NCBI GenBank assembly: GCA_018436705.1
Contig: JAHDLA010000023.1
Location: 79,515-143,514, forward strand
Direction of reading: 5' to 3'
From: Sedimentibacter sp.
GTDB taxonomy: Bacteria; Bacillota; Clostridia; Tissierellales; Sedimentibacteraceae
Length of the DNA: 64,000 nt
The position numbers were made by a program, and so were the translations under genes. This document shows positions 17,521 to 26,658 of the stretch, in pieces (position 1 is the first letter of the stretch; each line of letters starts with the position of its first letter). Below the pieces are notes generated by a model. It was given only the letters and a program-made list of their open reading frames with translations. It was not told the origin of the DNA and did not search any database.

Positions 17521-17779
17521 GTTATTCCTCCATTATTTTTAAATTATGTGTTGCGCTTCCTTCAATGCTAAAATCCTATGGTATCGTTATCTCTATATAT
17601 TCATTTTTGCATTCTTAGGTCATGTAAATATCAAAGCCATAAAAATATTATATAATAATCAGGATAATATTTCCACTGTTTACTTTAAACTGTAATTACA
17701 TTTTATAAAATTATTATGGAACAATAGATATATTGACACATAAAATTATTTTATCAAAATTAATTAGGAGGCATCATAT

Positions 17780-19624
17780 ATGTGCGGTATTGCAGGATGG
17801 ATTAACACCAAAGCAAAAATCTCAGGCAACATGGAAATAATGAAAAACATGACTGATAAATTGTTATCCAGAGGGCCGGATAATTCCGGCTACTATGAGG
17901 ATGAAAACATAATACTTGGCCACAGGCGTTTAATAATTGTTGATGCCGAAGGCGGAGTACAGCCAATGATAAGGCTGATAGGAGAACACAAATTTGTTAT
18001 GGTGTACAACGGCGAACTTTATAATACTGACGATTTAAGAAATGAACTAAAACTAAAGGGATACAAATTTGAATCATATTCAGATACAGAGGTACTGCTG
18101 GTCTCATATATTGAATGGGGTCCGGACTGTGTTAATCACATAAACGGCATTTTTGCATTCGGTGTTTGGGATGAATATAATAAAACTTTTTTTCTGGCAA
18201 GAGACCATCTGGGAGTAAAACCATTATTCTACAGCTTTAAGAATAATAACCTTTTATTCTCTTCTCAGATAAAATCCATACTTGCCCATCCTATGGCAGA
18301 ACCTGTTATTGGGGAAGAAGGAATTATGGAAATACTGGGTCTTGGTCCTGCACGTTCATTAGGCAGTGGAGTATTTAAAGATATTAAAGAAATTCCGCCG
18401 GCTCACTGCCTTTTTTACAGAGACGGTTCCACTACACTCAGTGAATATTGGAAACTAGAAGCAAAACCTCACGAAGAAAATTTCGAACAGACAAAACAGT
18501 CTGTTAGAAGTCTATTGATTGATGCTGTTGAAAGACAGCTTATCTCTGATGTTCCGTTATGCACATTTCTTTCAGGCGGACTTGATTCAAGCGCCATTTC
18601 CGCAATATCTTCTAAATACTTGGAAAAACACGGCAGAGAAGCACTCAACACATATTCAATAGATTACAGGGATAATGACAAGTATTTTCATTCTAACATG
18701 TTCCAGCCAACTTCCGATCAGCAATTTGCCATAAAAATGTCCAAATATATAGAAAGCATTCACCATACAGTAATACTCGATAACCTAAAACTTATGAATG
18801 CCCTAGAGGATGCAGTCAAGGCAAATGACCTTCCAGGAATGGCGGATATTGATTCCTCACTGCTATTATTCTGCAGAGAAATAAGAAAGGATTTTACGGT
18901 AGCTCTGTCAGGTGAGTGCGCTGATGAAATCTTTGGAGGATACCCATGGTTTACACGCCCTGAAGATATAAATTCCGATACATTCCCATGGTCAAAATCA
19001 ACAAAAGAAAGACGTGAAATCATTAATAAGGATCTATCCTATCTTCCGTTAGAAGATTATGTAAATCAAAAATATCATGATACTATCATCAAAGTATCTA
19101 AACTAAGCGGCGAATCAAAAGAAGAATCAAGGATGAGAGAGCTGTTTTACCTTAATATAAAATGGTTTATGATGACGCTTTTAAACAGAAAAGACCGCAT
19201 GAGCATGGCTAACAGCCTTGAAGTAAGAGTACCGTTTGCTGATTACAGGTTAGTTGAATACGCTTTTAATATTCCTAATAAAATCAAATTTTACAATGGC
19301 AGAGAAAAGGGTCTTCTAAGAGAGGCATTGAGGGGAATGCTTCCTGATTATATAATAGACCGAAAAAAATCTCCTTATCCCAAAACACATCATATTGATT
19401 ACACAAATGCTGTTCAAAGCAAAATGAGAAGCATCCTGTCAGATAGCAACGCACCTATTTATCAGCTTATTGACAAGGAAAAAGTCAGTGATATAGTGGA
19501 ATCCGGAGGCAAATCCTTCAAAAAACCATGGTATGGTCAACTGATGACAGGTCCTCAGCTTATTGCATACTTCATTCAGATTAATACATGGATGCAGGAG
19601 TTCCATGTAAGCATTAACAAATAA
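17780..19624 (+). CDS. asnB: asparagine synthetase (glutamine-hydrolysing)
   Basis: 614 residues: class II glutamine amidotransferase domain with catalytic Cys2 (MCGIAGW), substrate residues in RGPDNSGYY and YNGELYN, then an ATP-pyrophosphatase domain with the PP-loop SGGLDSSAIS near 263. Both active sites are intact, so it makes asparagine from aspartate with glutamine and ATP. AGGAGG lies seven bases before the ATG, and a TTGACA at 17733-17738 may be its -35. Downstream come a Cys/Gly/Asn-rich repeat protein and a spore protein, so a sporulation-linked role like AsnO of Bacillus subtilis is possible but unproven. Confidence 0.93.
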   Translation: MCGIAGWINTKAKISGNMEIMKNMTDKLLSRGPDNSGYYEDENIILGHRRLIIVDAEGGVQPMIRLIGEHKFVMVYNGELYNTDDLRNELKLKGYKFESYSDTEVLLVSYIEWGPDCVNHINGIFAFGVWDEYNKTFFLARDHLGVKPLFYSFKNNNLLFSSQIKSILAHPMAEPVIGEEGIMEILGLGPARSLGSGVFKDIKEIPPAHCLFYRDGSTTLSEYWKLEAKPHEENFEQTKQSVRSLLIDAVERQLISDVPLCTFLSGGLDSSAISAISSKYLEKHGREALNTYSIDYRDNDKYFHSNMFQPTSDQQFAIKMSKYIESIHHTVILDNLKLMNALEDAVKANDLPGMADIDSSLLLFCREIRKDFTVALSGECADEIFGGYPWFTRPEDINSDTFPWSKSTKERREIINKDLSYLPLEDYVNQKYHDTIIKVSKLSGESKEESRMRELFYLNIKWFMMTLLNRKDRMSMANSLEVRVPFADYRLVEYAFNIPNKIKFYNGREKGLLREALRGMLPDYIIDRKKSPYPKTHHIDYTNAVQSKMRSILSDSNAPIYQLIDKEKVSDIVESGGKSFKKPWYGQLMTGPQLIAYFIQINTWMQEFHVSINK

Positions 19625-19730
19625 GTACAATTATATTTTTTAAAATAGTGTACATGTCGTAACACTTTGAAATGAGTCGAATATGATATTAATGAGCTTG
19701 ACTCAAATTTAAAAAGAATAAGGTGTTATA

Positions 19731-20126
19731 ATGTGTTGCAATAATAGATGTAGATGTAGATGTGGAAACGGAAACGGTCAGGTTATGGGAGAATCTGAAA
19801 TTCCCAGAATAGCACTGAGAGGACCCGGATGCATAAACGGCACAGGACGATGCGATGTGCTCGGAACTGGCGGAAGAAGATGCAACAATATATTAGGTGC
19901 CGGAGGAAGAAACTGCGGAAATTTCCAAGGCACCGGAGGCAGCGGGTGCAATAACAGCACTGCCGGAGCTAGCGGAAGCCGCTGTAATAATGTCCAAGGC
20001 TCAGGTGGAAGCTGCAATAACATTCAAGGCTCAGGCGGAAGTAACAGATGCCGCAGATGCTGCTGCAGATGCTGCTGCGGATGGCTTTGGAATTCACTTG
20101 AAACTCCTATAACTGTTCCCAGATAA
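19731..20126 (+). CDS. Cys/Gly/Asn-rich repeat protein, unknown function
   Basis: 131 residues, AAGGTG five bases before ATG. The N-terminus is Cys/Arg-rich (MCCNNRCRCRCGNGNG); then about six imperfect 10-12-residue repeats run from residue 41 to 102 with the pattern CNN-I/V-L/Q-G-x-G-G (CDVLGTGG, CNNILGAGG, CGNFQGTGG, CNNSTAGASG, CNNVQGSGG, CNNIQGSGG); then a dense Cys cluster (RCRRCCCRCCCGW) and a short ordinary tail. I count 19 Cys. No signal peptide or enzyme motif. Such composition suits a disulfide- or metal-linked structural protein, for example of the spore coat, which its neighbour (a spore SASP gene) makes plausible. No modification enzymes typical of RiPP clusters are adjacent. Confidence 0.7.
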   Translation: MCCNNRCRCRCGNGNGQVMGESEIPRIALRGPGCINGTGRCDVLGTGGRRCNNILGAGGRNCGNFQGTGGSGCNNSTAGASGSRCNNVQGSGGSCNNIQGSGGSNRCRRCCCRCCCGWLWNSLETPITVPR

Positions 20127-20428
20127 TATACCTGTCGGTATGTGCTACTCATAAAGCTGCTGAAAAAGCAACTATTAGCCCGATTCAGTAATTCATTTCT
20201 CTGTTATGTCTAAGCGCTTCGGGTACACAACTAAGTCAACTCAAAATTTTTCAGCAGCTTACTATTACAAGTACTCATTATCCTCATAATAAATTTACAC
20301 TGATAACTATATAAACAAGTATAAATTTTTACATTAATTTTTTATTATAGAAATATTTATCAGTTTATTTTTTTGATTGATGATAATAATAAATATATAG
20401 CTTCATAAAATGAAAGGAGCTGTATATT
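20127..20428. other. intergenic region with MITE-like inverted repeat
   Basis: Apart from the 107-base inverted-repeat element at 20154-20260 the stretch is AT-rich and featureless; the SASP promoter presumably lies in its last 100 bases but I see no clear sigma-G type match. Confidence 0.4.
20154..20260. repeat. 107-base element with 14-base terminal inverted repeats
   Basis: AAGCTGCTGAAAAA (20154-20167) and its exact complement TTTTTCAGCAGCTT (20247-20260) flank about 80 bases with no coding content. Could be a small non-autonomous transposable element or a large RNA hairpin/terminator for the upstream gene. No clear target-site duplication. Confidence 0.5.
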
Positions 20429-20653
20429 ATGAGCAGTAAGAACAAAATAATAGTTCCTGAAGCTCAGCAGGCCATTAATAATCTGAAAATGGAAATAGCG
20501 CAGGACTTAGGTATCCCTACAATAAACGGCACGACCTCTGAAATGTATCCTGCCATTGTTAATGGCTTGAGTGTCCGGGAAATGGTTCGAATGGGAGAAA
20601 AGATGCTTACAAACAAGCAAGACAAATCTCCTTCTGATAGAGATATTTTCTGA
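20429..20653 (+). CDS. alpha/beta-type small acid-soluble spore protein
   Basis: 74 residues. Coats and protects DNA in the dormant spore and is degraded by the GPR protease on germination. The family signature is plain: PEAQQAINNLKMEIAQDLGI (the GPR cleavage site is the EIA segment) and, in the second half, GLSVREMVRMGEKMLT, a variant of the usual GxxGGxMVRxM(I/V) part. AAAGGAG precedes the ATG by nine bases; a strong terminator follows 9 bases after the stop. It shows that the organism forms spores. Confidence 0.9.
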   Translation: MSSKNKIIVPEAQQAINNLKMEIAQDLGIPTINGTTSEMYPAIVNGLSVREMVRMGEKMLTNKQDKSPSDRDIF

Positions 20654-20661
20654 CACTAAAT

Positions 20662-20687
20662 AAAAAAACGCCTTCGGGCGTTTTTTT
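20662..20687. terminator. terminator after the SASP gene
   Basis: AAAAAAACGCC-TTCG-GGCGTTTTTTT, a perfect 11-base stem with a UUCG tetraloop; it can serve both the SASP gene and the convergent LCP gene. Confidence 0.92.
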
Positions 20688-20697
20688 AGTCCATTTA

Positions 20698-21594
20698 TTA
20701 TTCTATTTCGAGTATGCTGTAAACAAGCTCTTTAGTTTCAGCTGTATCCATTATATAGAACGAAAGTCCATTTATTGTCTTTGAATTTCCCGGCAAAACG
20801 TGAAAATTTATATTTTCAGTTGAAAGTCCAATGCTGCTCACAGCTAAAGAAGTTGCCTCAGCTAGTGTAAAGTCTGTGTCCACATACGGGTAAACCTCGC
20901 TGACAACCTTAGGCAACTTAAAACTTAGCGCTTTTTTAATTGCTGATTTAATAAATCCCTGCTGAGCTTCTATTCTTCCCAAGTCACCTTCTGAATACCC
21001 CGAGTATCCGGAATAATTGGTTTTTCTGAATCTTAAAAATTCCATGGCATTATCGCCATCTATAGTCTGCAACCCGGCAGGTATGTTTATATCCAAAGGC
21101 GGATCTGAATACGGATCGGTATATCTCATATGAAACGGTACGTCTACCTCTACTCCTCCTACAGCATCAACTGCAGCTCTTACGCCATCATAATCAATTG
21201 TAACAAACTTATCCACTTCAATACCTGTAATGTTTAAGACTACTTTCTTTAGTCCTTCCATCCCTTTTACAGTATAGACAGAATTTATTTTGTTGTTTGC
21301 GCTGTTTACAAAGCCGTCTCTTTCCACGTATGTATCTCTGGGAATAGAAATTATATCGGCTGTCTTTGTTTTTGTATCATAACTTGCAAGCATTATTGTA
21401 TCAGACCGTTCATGTTCTAGGCCAAGCAAAAGCACGTTTATTCTTTTTTCTTTGTTGTTACCTATTATATTAAATATATCTGAAGCATCCACATTTTGAT
21501 CGCTGCTAAACCCGGCAAGAACATATAAACCAGCAGTCACAACCAGCGAAAAGCAAATGAGGGATGTAAAAAACACCTTAAAAAATCGCTTCAA
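20698..21594 (-). CDS. LCP-family (LytR-CpsA-Psr) envelope protein
   Basis: 298 residues from the TTG start, which has GGAGG 8 bases before it. One N-terminal membrane anchor (about 5-27), then the external LCP domain: VLLLGLEHERSDTIMLASYD, IISIPRDTYVERDG, the core YDGVRAAVDAVGGVEVDVPF, and FLRFRKTNYSGYS...GDLGRIEAQQGFI with the conserved Arg residues. LCP enzymes move lipid-linked polymers such as teichoic acid or capsule onto peptidoglycan. Membrane-bound and acting outside the cell. Confidence 0.93.
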   Translation of the reverse strand: MKRFFKVFFTSLICFSLVVTAGLYVLAGFSSDQNVDASDIFNIIGNNKEKRINVLLLGLEHERSDTIMLASYDTKTKTADIISIPRDTYVERDGFVNSANNKINSVYTVKGMEGLKKVVLNITGIEVDKFVTIDYDGVRAAVDAVGGVEVDVPFHMRYTDPYSDPPLDINIPAGLQTIDGDNAMEFLRFRKTNYSGYSGYSEGDLGRIEAQQGFIKSAIKKALSFKLPKVVSEVYPYVDTDFTLAEATSLAVSSIGLSTENINFHVLPGNSKTINGLSFYIMDTAETKELVYSILEIE

Positions 21595-21682
21595 TTTTAC
21601 TTCCTCCAAAATTAGTATCATTGATATATAATAACACAAATAATGTTTTTGTAAATATATTAAATCTTAATTTTTAATTAAT

Positions 21683-21710
21683 AAAGGGAAACGAATTTCC
21701 GTTTCCCTTT
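21683..21710 (-). terminator. terminator after the adenosyltransferase gene
   Basis: Stem AAAGGGAAAC / GTTTCCCTTT, 8-base loop, followed on the minus strand by an AT-rich tail. Confidence 0.7.
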
Positions 21711-21726
21711 CAGATAATTATAGAAC

Positions 21727-22275
21727 TTAGAGCTTCTCATTGTATGCTTTTTCAAAATCCATTATAGTCAAATTACTTTCAAGGTATCTTGCATATGAAT
21801 AAAGAACATCTGAAAGTCTATTGACAAATTTAAGGAGAACATCACTGACCTGCTCATGCTTTTTTAATGTTATTATTCTTCTCTCTGCTCTTCTGCATAT
21901 GGTTCTGGCTACATGCAGGTATGCCGCTGCTTTCGAAGAGCCTGGAACTATAAATTTATCTTCTCCTTTTATTTCTGAAATACAGCCGTCGATTATTTTT
22001 TCAAGAGCCGCTATATCTTCTTCTGTTATCTTATATTTGTACCTTCCTTCTTCAATTGTAGCAAGCTCACCGGCTACAAAGAAAAGGCGCATCTGAATTT
22101 TTTTGAGAGACTCCCTTATATCTTCATCTTCAACAAATCTGATTGCAACACCTATGGAAGAATTAAGCTCATCAACAGTTCCGTAGGATTCAACTCTTAA
22201 CGAATCCTTGTCAATTCTTGTTCCGTCATAAAGCGATGTCTGTCCTTTGTCACCTGTCTTGGTATAAATTTTCAT
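21727..22275 (-). CDS. PduO-type cob(I)alamin adenosyltransferase
   Basis: 182 residues. Transfers the adenosyl group of ATP to cob(I)alamin, giving coenzyme B12. Typical motifs: IYTKTGDKGQTSLYDG at the N-terminus (ATP loop), ESYGTVDELNSSIG, the helix RTICRRAERR near 124, and FVNRLSDVLYSYAR near 145. GGGAGG precedes ATG. It lies next to ksgA but with a 60-base gap, so probably its own transcript. Confidence 0.93.
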   Translation of the reverse strand: MKIYTKTGDKGQTSLYDGTRIDKDSLRVESYGTVDELNSSIGVAIRFVEDEDIRESLKKIQMRLFFVAGELATIEEGRYKYKITEEDIAALEKIIDGCISEIKGEDKFIVPGSSKAAAYLHVARTICRRAERRIITLKKHEQVSDVLLKFVNRLSDVLYSYARYLESNLTIMDFEKAYNEKL

Positions 22276-22335
22276 AAATGCCTCCCATTACTATATTCTG
22301 TTATTGTAATATATACCCCGTTTTATGTGTTTTAA

Positions 22336-23199
22336 TTATAAAAATTTACTCAATTCATCCGAAATTTTTCCGAATTGCTCCAGACACAGCATCTCTCCTC
22401 TGACACCCGGGTCAATTTCCGCATTTTCCAAAGCATTTTTAACAATATCCTTTGATATTTTCAAGTTGTTGCTCATTCCATTAAGCAAAGTCTTCCTTCT
22501 CTGTCCGAACGATGCCTTTATCACCCTAAAAAGTAAATCTTCATCCTGTACAGTTATTCTAGGTGTGCCCAGGATGTTGAATTCAATTACTGCCGAATCT
22601 ACCTTTGGCCGTGGCATAAACACGGAATTCGGAACAATCATGGCAATATTCGTATCTGCCCGATATTGTACCGCAAGCGTTATAGCTCCGAATTCTTTAC
22701 TTCCAGGTGCTGAATTAAGCCTTTGAGCCACTTCCTTTTGAACCATGACCACAATCTTTGAAACTTTATATTTTTCTTCAAGTATTTTCATGATTATTGG
22801 AGTTGTTATGTAGTAAGGCAAATTAGCAACTATTTTTACATCAAGTCCGGAGAACTCTTCATCAATAAGCTTATTTACATCTACCTTCATAAAATCATCA
22901 TATATTAATTTAAGGTTGTCGTAATTCAGAGTTTCCCTATGCACCTTCTCCAGACTTTTATCCACTTCTATAGCAACAACCTTTTTCGCCCTGCCGCAAA
23001 GAATCTGGGTCAGAGTACCAAATCCCGGTCCTATTTCAAGCACTCCGGAATTTTCATCCAGTTCTGCTACATCTACTATCTTATTAATTATATTTCCGTC
23101 TATGAGAAAATTCTGTCCGAGGCTCTTACTAAACTTAAATCCGTACTTATCAAGTATATCCCTCATCACTCTTGGGGAGTATAGTTTTTTGTCATCCAT
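22336..23199 (-). CDS. rsmA: 16S rRNA dimethyladenosine transferase
   Basis: Dimethylates A1518 and A1519 of 16S rRNA (KsgA). 287 residues: KSLGQNFLID at 24-33, SAM motif VLEIGPGFGTLTQIL near 49, VEVDKSLE, and the catalytic NLPYYITTP near 126. Its ATG overlaps the rnmV stop (TAATG), giving the classic rnmV-ksgA coupling of Firmicutes. Confidence 0.96.
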   Translation of the reverse strand: MDDKKLYSPRVMRDILDKYGFKFSKSLGQNFLIDGNIINKIVDVAELDENSGVLEIGPGFGTLTQILCGRAKKVVAIEVDKSLEKVHRETLNYDNLKLIYDDFMKVDVNKLIDEEFSGLDVKIVANLPYYITTPIIMKILEEKYKVSKIVVMVQKEVAQRLNSAPGSKEFGAITLAVQYRADTNIAMIVPNSVFMPRPKVDSAVIEFNILGTPRITVQDEDLLFRVIKASFGQRRKTLLNGMSNNLKISKDIVKNALENAEIDPGVRGEMLCLEQFGKISDELSKFL

Positions 23200-23753
23200 T
23201 ATTTATCCGCTACCTCTTTTTTATCTGCCAATATAACTGCTTTTTCCAGTTCGGATCTGGTTATACCGAATGAATTTATTCTTTTCAAGAATTGTTTTGC
23301 ACTGCAATATCCTATGCCAAGCTCATCACCAACCTTGGCTCTTCTTTTGGATGCATTATCATTGCCTGCAAGGCCATAGTAGATCATATCCCTGTTAGTA
23401 AATTCCTGCCTGCATTCAGTTATTTCAGCCCGTGCATTTTTCAATGCTTCTCTTATTATGTCCGGAGAAGCATTTTCAACGCCGACATCACCGTTTTTGG
23501 TTGCTTTGTCTCTTGGAATAAAAGCATGCTTGCAGTTTTCTATTTCAGCTGAAAGCATATATCTTATTTTTTTACCGGGATAGTCCGGATCTGTAAGTAT
23601 TATAATTCCTTTTCCTTTTGAAGCTCTTTTTATAGTCTTGATAATATTTTGGTTTAGTCCCAGTCCGCTTGTAGCTATAACCTGCGCATCCACAGCTCTC
23701 TTCACTGCGTTTATGTCTGATTTACCCTCAACGACTATTATTTCCTTAATCAT
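23199..23753 (-). CDS. rnmV: ribonuclease M5
   Basis: Matures the 5S rRNA precursor. 184 residues with the Toprim domain: [15 protein letters not shown] (catalytic Glu) and [14 protein letters not shown] (DxD). The C-terminal half has the M5-specific domain ([31 protein letters not shown]). Overlaps udk by 8 bases upstream and ksgA by one base downstream. Confidence 0.95.
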   Translation of the reverse strand: MIKEIIVVEGKSDINAVKRAVDAQVIATSGLGLNQNIIKTIKRASKGKGIIILTDPDYPGKKIRYMLSAEIENCKHAFIPRDKATKNGDVGVENASPDIIREALKNARAEITECRQEFTNRDMIYYGLAGNDNASKRRAKVGDELGIGYCSAKQFLKRINSFGITRSELEKAVILADKKEVADK

Positions 23754-24399
23754 AAGCTTTGCCCCTCATAACACTTTTAGAGCTTTCCAGCAGAGATTTA
23801 ATTTTTGTAACCATAAGGTCTACAGCAACAAGGTTATTTCCGCCTTCTGTGACAATTATATCGGCATATTTCTTGCTTGGCTCTATAAATTGTTCGTGAG
23901 CCGGTCTTACCATACTCATATATTGGCTTATCACCGATTCTAGGCTTCTTGACCTTTCGTTAATATCTCTTACGATTCTTCTTAAAATTCTGATATCTGC
24001 ATCAGTATCAACATATATTTTAATATCCAGCAACTCTCTTATCCTTTTTTCGTAGAATACCAAGAGCCCCTCAACTATAATTATCTCTTTTGGATCCACA
24101 GCAATCGTCTCATTCTTTCTGTTATGTATTCCATAATCATAAATCGGTTTTCTTACCGAATTCCCTTTTTTTAATTCCTTTATGTGCTCTACAAACAAGT
24201 CCGTATCAAACGCAAACGGATGGTCGTAATTTGTCTTGCATCTTTCTTCATATGTTAATGAGCTCTGATCCTTATAGTATGAATCATGCTCCATTATTGT
24301 AATACTCTTTTCGGGTACAGCTGAATATATTCTGTTAACTATTGTTGTTTTTCCCGAGCCGCTTCCTCCTGATATTCCTATAAATATTGGTTTTTTCAT
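23746..24399 (-). CDS. udk: uridine kinase
   Basis: Phosphorylates uridine and cytidine in pyrimidine salvage. 217 residues: P-loop [12 protein letters not shown] near 8-19, [30 protein letters not shown], and the Walker-B-like [15 protein letters not shown]. First gene of the udk-rnmV-ksgA string; GAGG precedes the ATG. Confidence 0.94.
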   Translation of the reverse strand: MKKPIFIGISGGSGSGKTTIVNRIYSAVPEKSITIMEHDSYYKDQSSLTYEERCKTNYDHPFAFDTDLFVEHIKELKKGNSVRKPIYDYGIHNRKNETIAVDPKEIIIVEGLLVFYEKRIRELLDIKIYVDTDADIRILRRIVRDINERSRSLESVISQYMSMVRPAHEQFIEPSKKYADIIVTEGGNNLVAVDLMVTKIKSLLESSKSVMRGKAYD

Positions 24400-24748
24400 A
24401 CATTCCTCACATGTAAATAATTTATAATAACAATATACACTATTTTTTACAATTTGCCTACATGAAAAAAGAAAAAAATCCGATTGATTTTTAAAAATTC
24501 TAAATTATAACGTTTTTATTATTATAAAAAATCTACTAATTAAACTGTATTTTTGTTTGAAATTTAACCGAACAACCAAAGTAATAAAAAATGGTCGTCA
24601 TACATAATAGTTAGTACAACGAACCACTTTATTTTTGCAATCACTTTTTAACTTTATTGGTTTTACATTAGTGCACCCTGGATATAACCAGACTGAAATA
24701 AAAAAATTATTTGTAATCTTTTTATAAGTTTTTCGTTTTTTAACCCCT
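24400..24748. other. intergenic region, no gene seen
   Basis: About 350 bases of AT-rich DNA between udk and the sugar-acid operon (both minus strand). It must hold the 3' end of the operon transcript and the udk promoter, but I see no strong hairpin-plus-T terminator and no clear promoter. Confidence 0.4.
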
Positions 24749-25810
24749 TTAGTACCAATTTATTTTAATTCCTGATTCTTCTTGTAAATCTGCTAAAGAT
24801 TCTTCAAGATCTTTAGGCAAAACAAGTCCATTTTCCAAGCTTAACTTATATCTTTCCCATTCAATTTCTCCTGGGTAGTATATTCTTTCAGTACCCTTTG
24901 CTTTTGGAGTTGAATGCAAATATTCAATCATATTTTCTATTTTGTTATTAAAAATATTGGTATCCATAAATTTAGATACATCAATTACTATAAACATATG
25001 TGAAACATTATTTTTTTCTTCCATTGAAAATAACCAGCTTGGAACTTCATTCATCACTCCGCCGCCTGACAGAACACCTGTTAGGATTTCAACTAATAAC
25101 GCTAATCCATATCCTTTATGAGCGGCCATTGGCTGCATCGCTCCCACATCCGGATAGCGACTTGGGTCGGTAGTAGGTAATCCTTCTTCATCAATTATCC
25201 AATTATCAGGTATAGATTTCCTGTCTTTTCTAGCTTGAACAACTTTTAAAGATGCAACTGAACTCATGGCTATGTCAAGAAAAATAGGCAAGTATCTTCC
25301 TGCAGGTACGCTGTATGCTAACGGGTTATTGCCCATAACCTTACCTTTGGCACCCGGGATTGTCATATTAGCATCAACATTGCTAAATACCAATCCTATT
25401 AAATTTTCTTTCGAAGCCATATTTGCATAATATCCTGCCGCTCCAAAATGAGATGCATTTCTTACCACAGAACATGCTATGCCATTGTTTTTTGCCTTTT
25501 TAATTGTTGATTCCATAGCTTTATATGCAGGCACCATACCAATAGAAGAATGAGAATCGATTAATGTATAACTTGGTCCATCAGTAACAACCTCACAATG
25601 TCCATTAATATCTATTCCACCTGCTCTCATTTTTCGTATGTAATTATGTAAATTTTTAGTTCCATGAGAATGAGTACCATATCCGTCAATTTCACTTAAT
25701 ACTTCTGCCGTAATTCTTGCATCTTCTTCTCCCATTCCTTCTTTAACTAAAACCTGAAAGCAAAATTTTTTTAAATCATCTAACTTTATAGTTTTCTCTT
25801 TATTATTCAT
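24749..25810 (-). CDS. Ldh-family (malate/L-lactate/YiaK type) oxidoreductase
   Basis: 353 residues of the NAD(P)-dependent Ldh_2 family (YiaK, malate/ureidoglycolate/2,3-diketo-L-gulonate reductases), not the Rossmann LDH family. Motifs: DGYGTHSHGTKNL with the catalytic His near 48-52, SHFGAAGYYANMA, KVMGNNPLAYSVP, and AHKGYGLALLVEILTGVLSGG. YiaK works with a TRAP transporter (YiaMNO) in E. coli, and here too a TRAP system lies in the same operon; so reduction or oxidation of a keto sugar acid is inferred. GGAGG precedes ATG. Confidence 0.85.
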   Translation of the reverse strand: MNNKEKTIKLDDLKKFCFQVLVKEGMGEEDARITAEVLSEIDGYGTHSHGTKNLHNYIRKMRAGGIDINGHCEVVTDGPSYTLIDSHSSIGMVPAYKAMESTIKKAKNNGIACSVVRNASHFGAAGYYANMASKENLIGLVFSNVDANMTIPGAKGKVMGNNPLAYSVPAGRYLPIFLDIAMSSVASLKVVQARKDRKSIPDNWIIDEEGLPTTDPSRYPDVGAMQPMAAHKGYGLALLVEILTGVLSGGGVMNEVPSWLFSMEEKNNVSHMFIVIDVSKFMDTNIFNNKIENMIEYLHSTPKAKGTERIYYPGEIEWERYKLSLENGLVLPKDLEESLADLQEESGIKINWY

Positions 25811-25818
25811 ATGTCCTC

Positions 25819-26634
25819 CTAAACACCCCAGTATGAAGAAAATCCTCCGTCAATTGGAATAACAGCGCCATTTACAAATGAGGCGGCACTTGAACAGAGC
25901 CATAAAACCGGTCCTGCAATTTCTTCAGGATTGCCGTACCTGTTCATTGGTGTTTTATCCAATACTTTTTTTCCCCTTTCTGTAGGTTCGCCATTTTCTT
26001 GTTCCATTAAAAATCTATTTTGGTTTGTAAGTAAAAATCCCGGTGCAACTGCGTTAACTCTTATATGCGGTGAATAATTCTTATTAAAATGTACTGCCAT
26101 CCATTCTGTAAAGTTAGATACCGCAGACTTTGCACCTGAATAAGCAACTGTTTTAGTAAGCGGATGATATGCTGCCATAGAGGAAATATTAATTACGCAT
26201 CCAGTTCCTGATTTAGCAAATAACTCGCCAAAAACCTGCGTTGTTAAAATGGCTCCCAAAACATTTAGATTAAATACCCACTCCAAAGCTTTTACATCTA
26301 TATCAAAAAAACTAAGCTCGTCCGAGGTTGTTGCTTCTTTTTTGTTACCACCCGCACCGTTAATTAAAATATCAATTGTTTGATATTTTTCTACAACAAA
26401 ATCACGAGCTTCTACTAAGCTCTCTTTATTCAATACATCTGCATTAAATGCAATGGCAGAACCTCCATCATTTATAATTTCATCGACTAACAAACGGGCT
26501 TTTTCTCCGTTATGACCTAGTACAGCTACTTTTACACCTTGTTGTGCTAATTCTTTTGCAATAACTCTGCAAAGCACGCCTGTAGCGCCGGTTATAACTG
26601 CAGTCTTTCCCTTTAAGCCAAAATTTAAGTTCAT
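25819..26634 (-). CDS. SDR oxidoreductase, UxuB-like (fructuronate/mannonate type)
   Basis: 271 residues. Short-chain dehydrogenase: NAD site TGATGVLCRVIAKELA near 16 (glycine motif with the third Gly replaced by Arg-containing segment), NGAGGNKKEA, catalytic Ser in NISSMAAYHP and YSGAK (YxxxK). The insertion around GNKKEATTSDELSFFDID and the ending IPIDGGFSSYWGV are like the SDR-type D-mannonate oxidoreductases of Bacillus (YjmF/UxuB). Interconverts a uronate and an aldonate, in line with the KDG kinase and aldolase next door. Confidence 0.75.
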   Translation of the reverse strand: MNLNFGLKGKTAVITGATGVLCRVIAKELAQQGVKVAVLGHNGEKARLLVDEIINDGGSAIAFNADVLNKESLVEARDFVVEKYQTIDILINGAGGNKKEATTSDELSFFDIDVKALEWVFNLNVLGAILTTQVFGELFAKSGTGCVINISSMAAYHPLTKTVAYSGAKSAVSNFTEWMAVHFNKNYSPHIRVNAVAPGFLLTNQNRFLMEQENGEPTERGKKVLDKTPMNRYGNPEEIAGPVLWLCSSAASFVNGAVIPIDGGFSSYWGV

Positions 26635-26658
26635 AGTTTAAACCTCCTGAAATAAATA

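Noticed and set aside
17780..20126. AsnB-like enzyme beside a Cys-rich peptide as a lasso-peptide or other RiPP cluster
   Set aside because: The AsnB has an intact Cys2 glutaminase and normal PP-loop, and no leader-binding protein, protease or other modification enzyme is near; the Cys-rich protein is too long and repeat-like for a lasso precursor.
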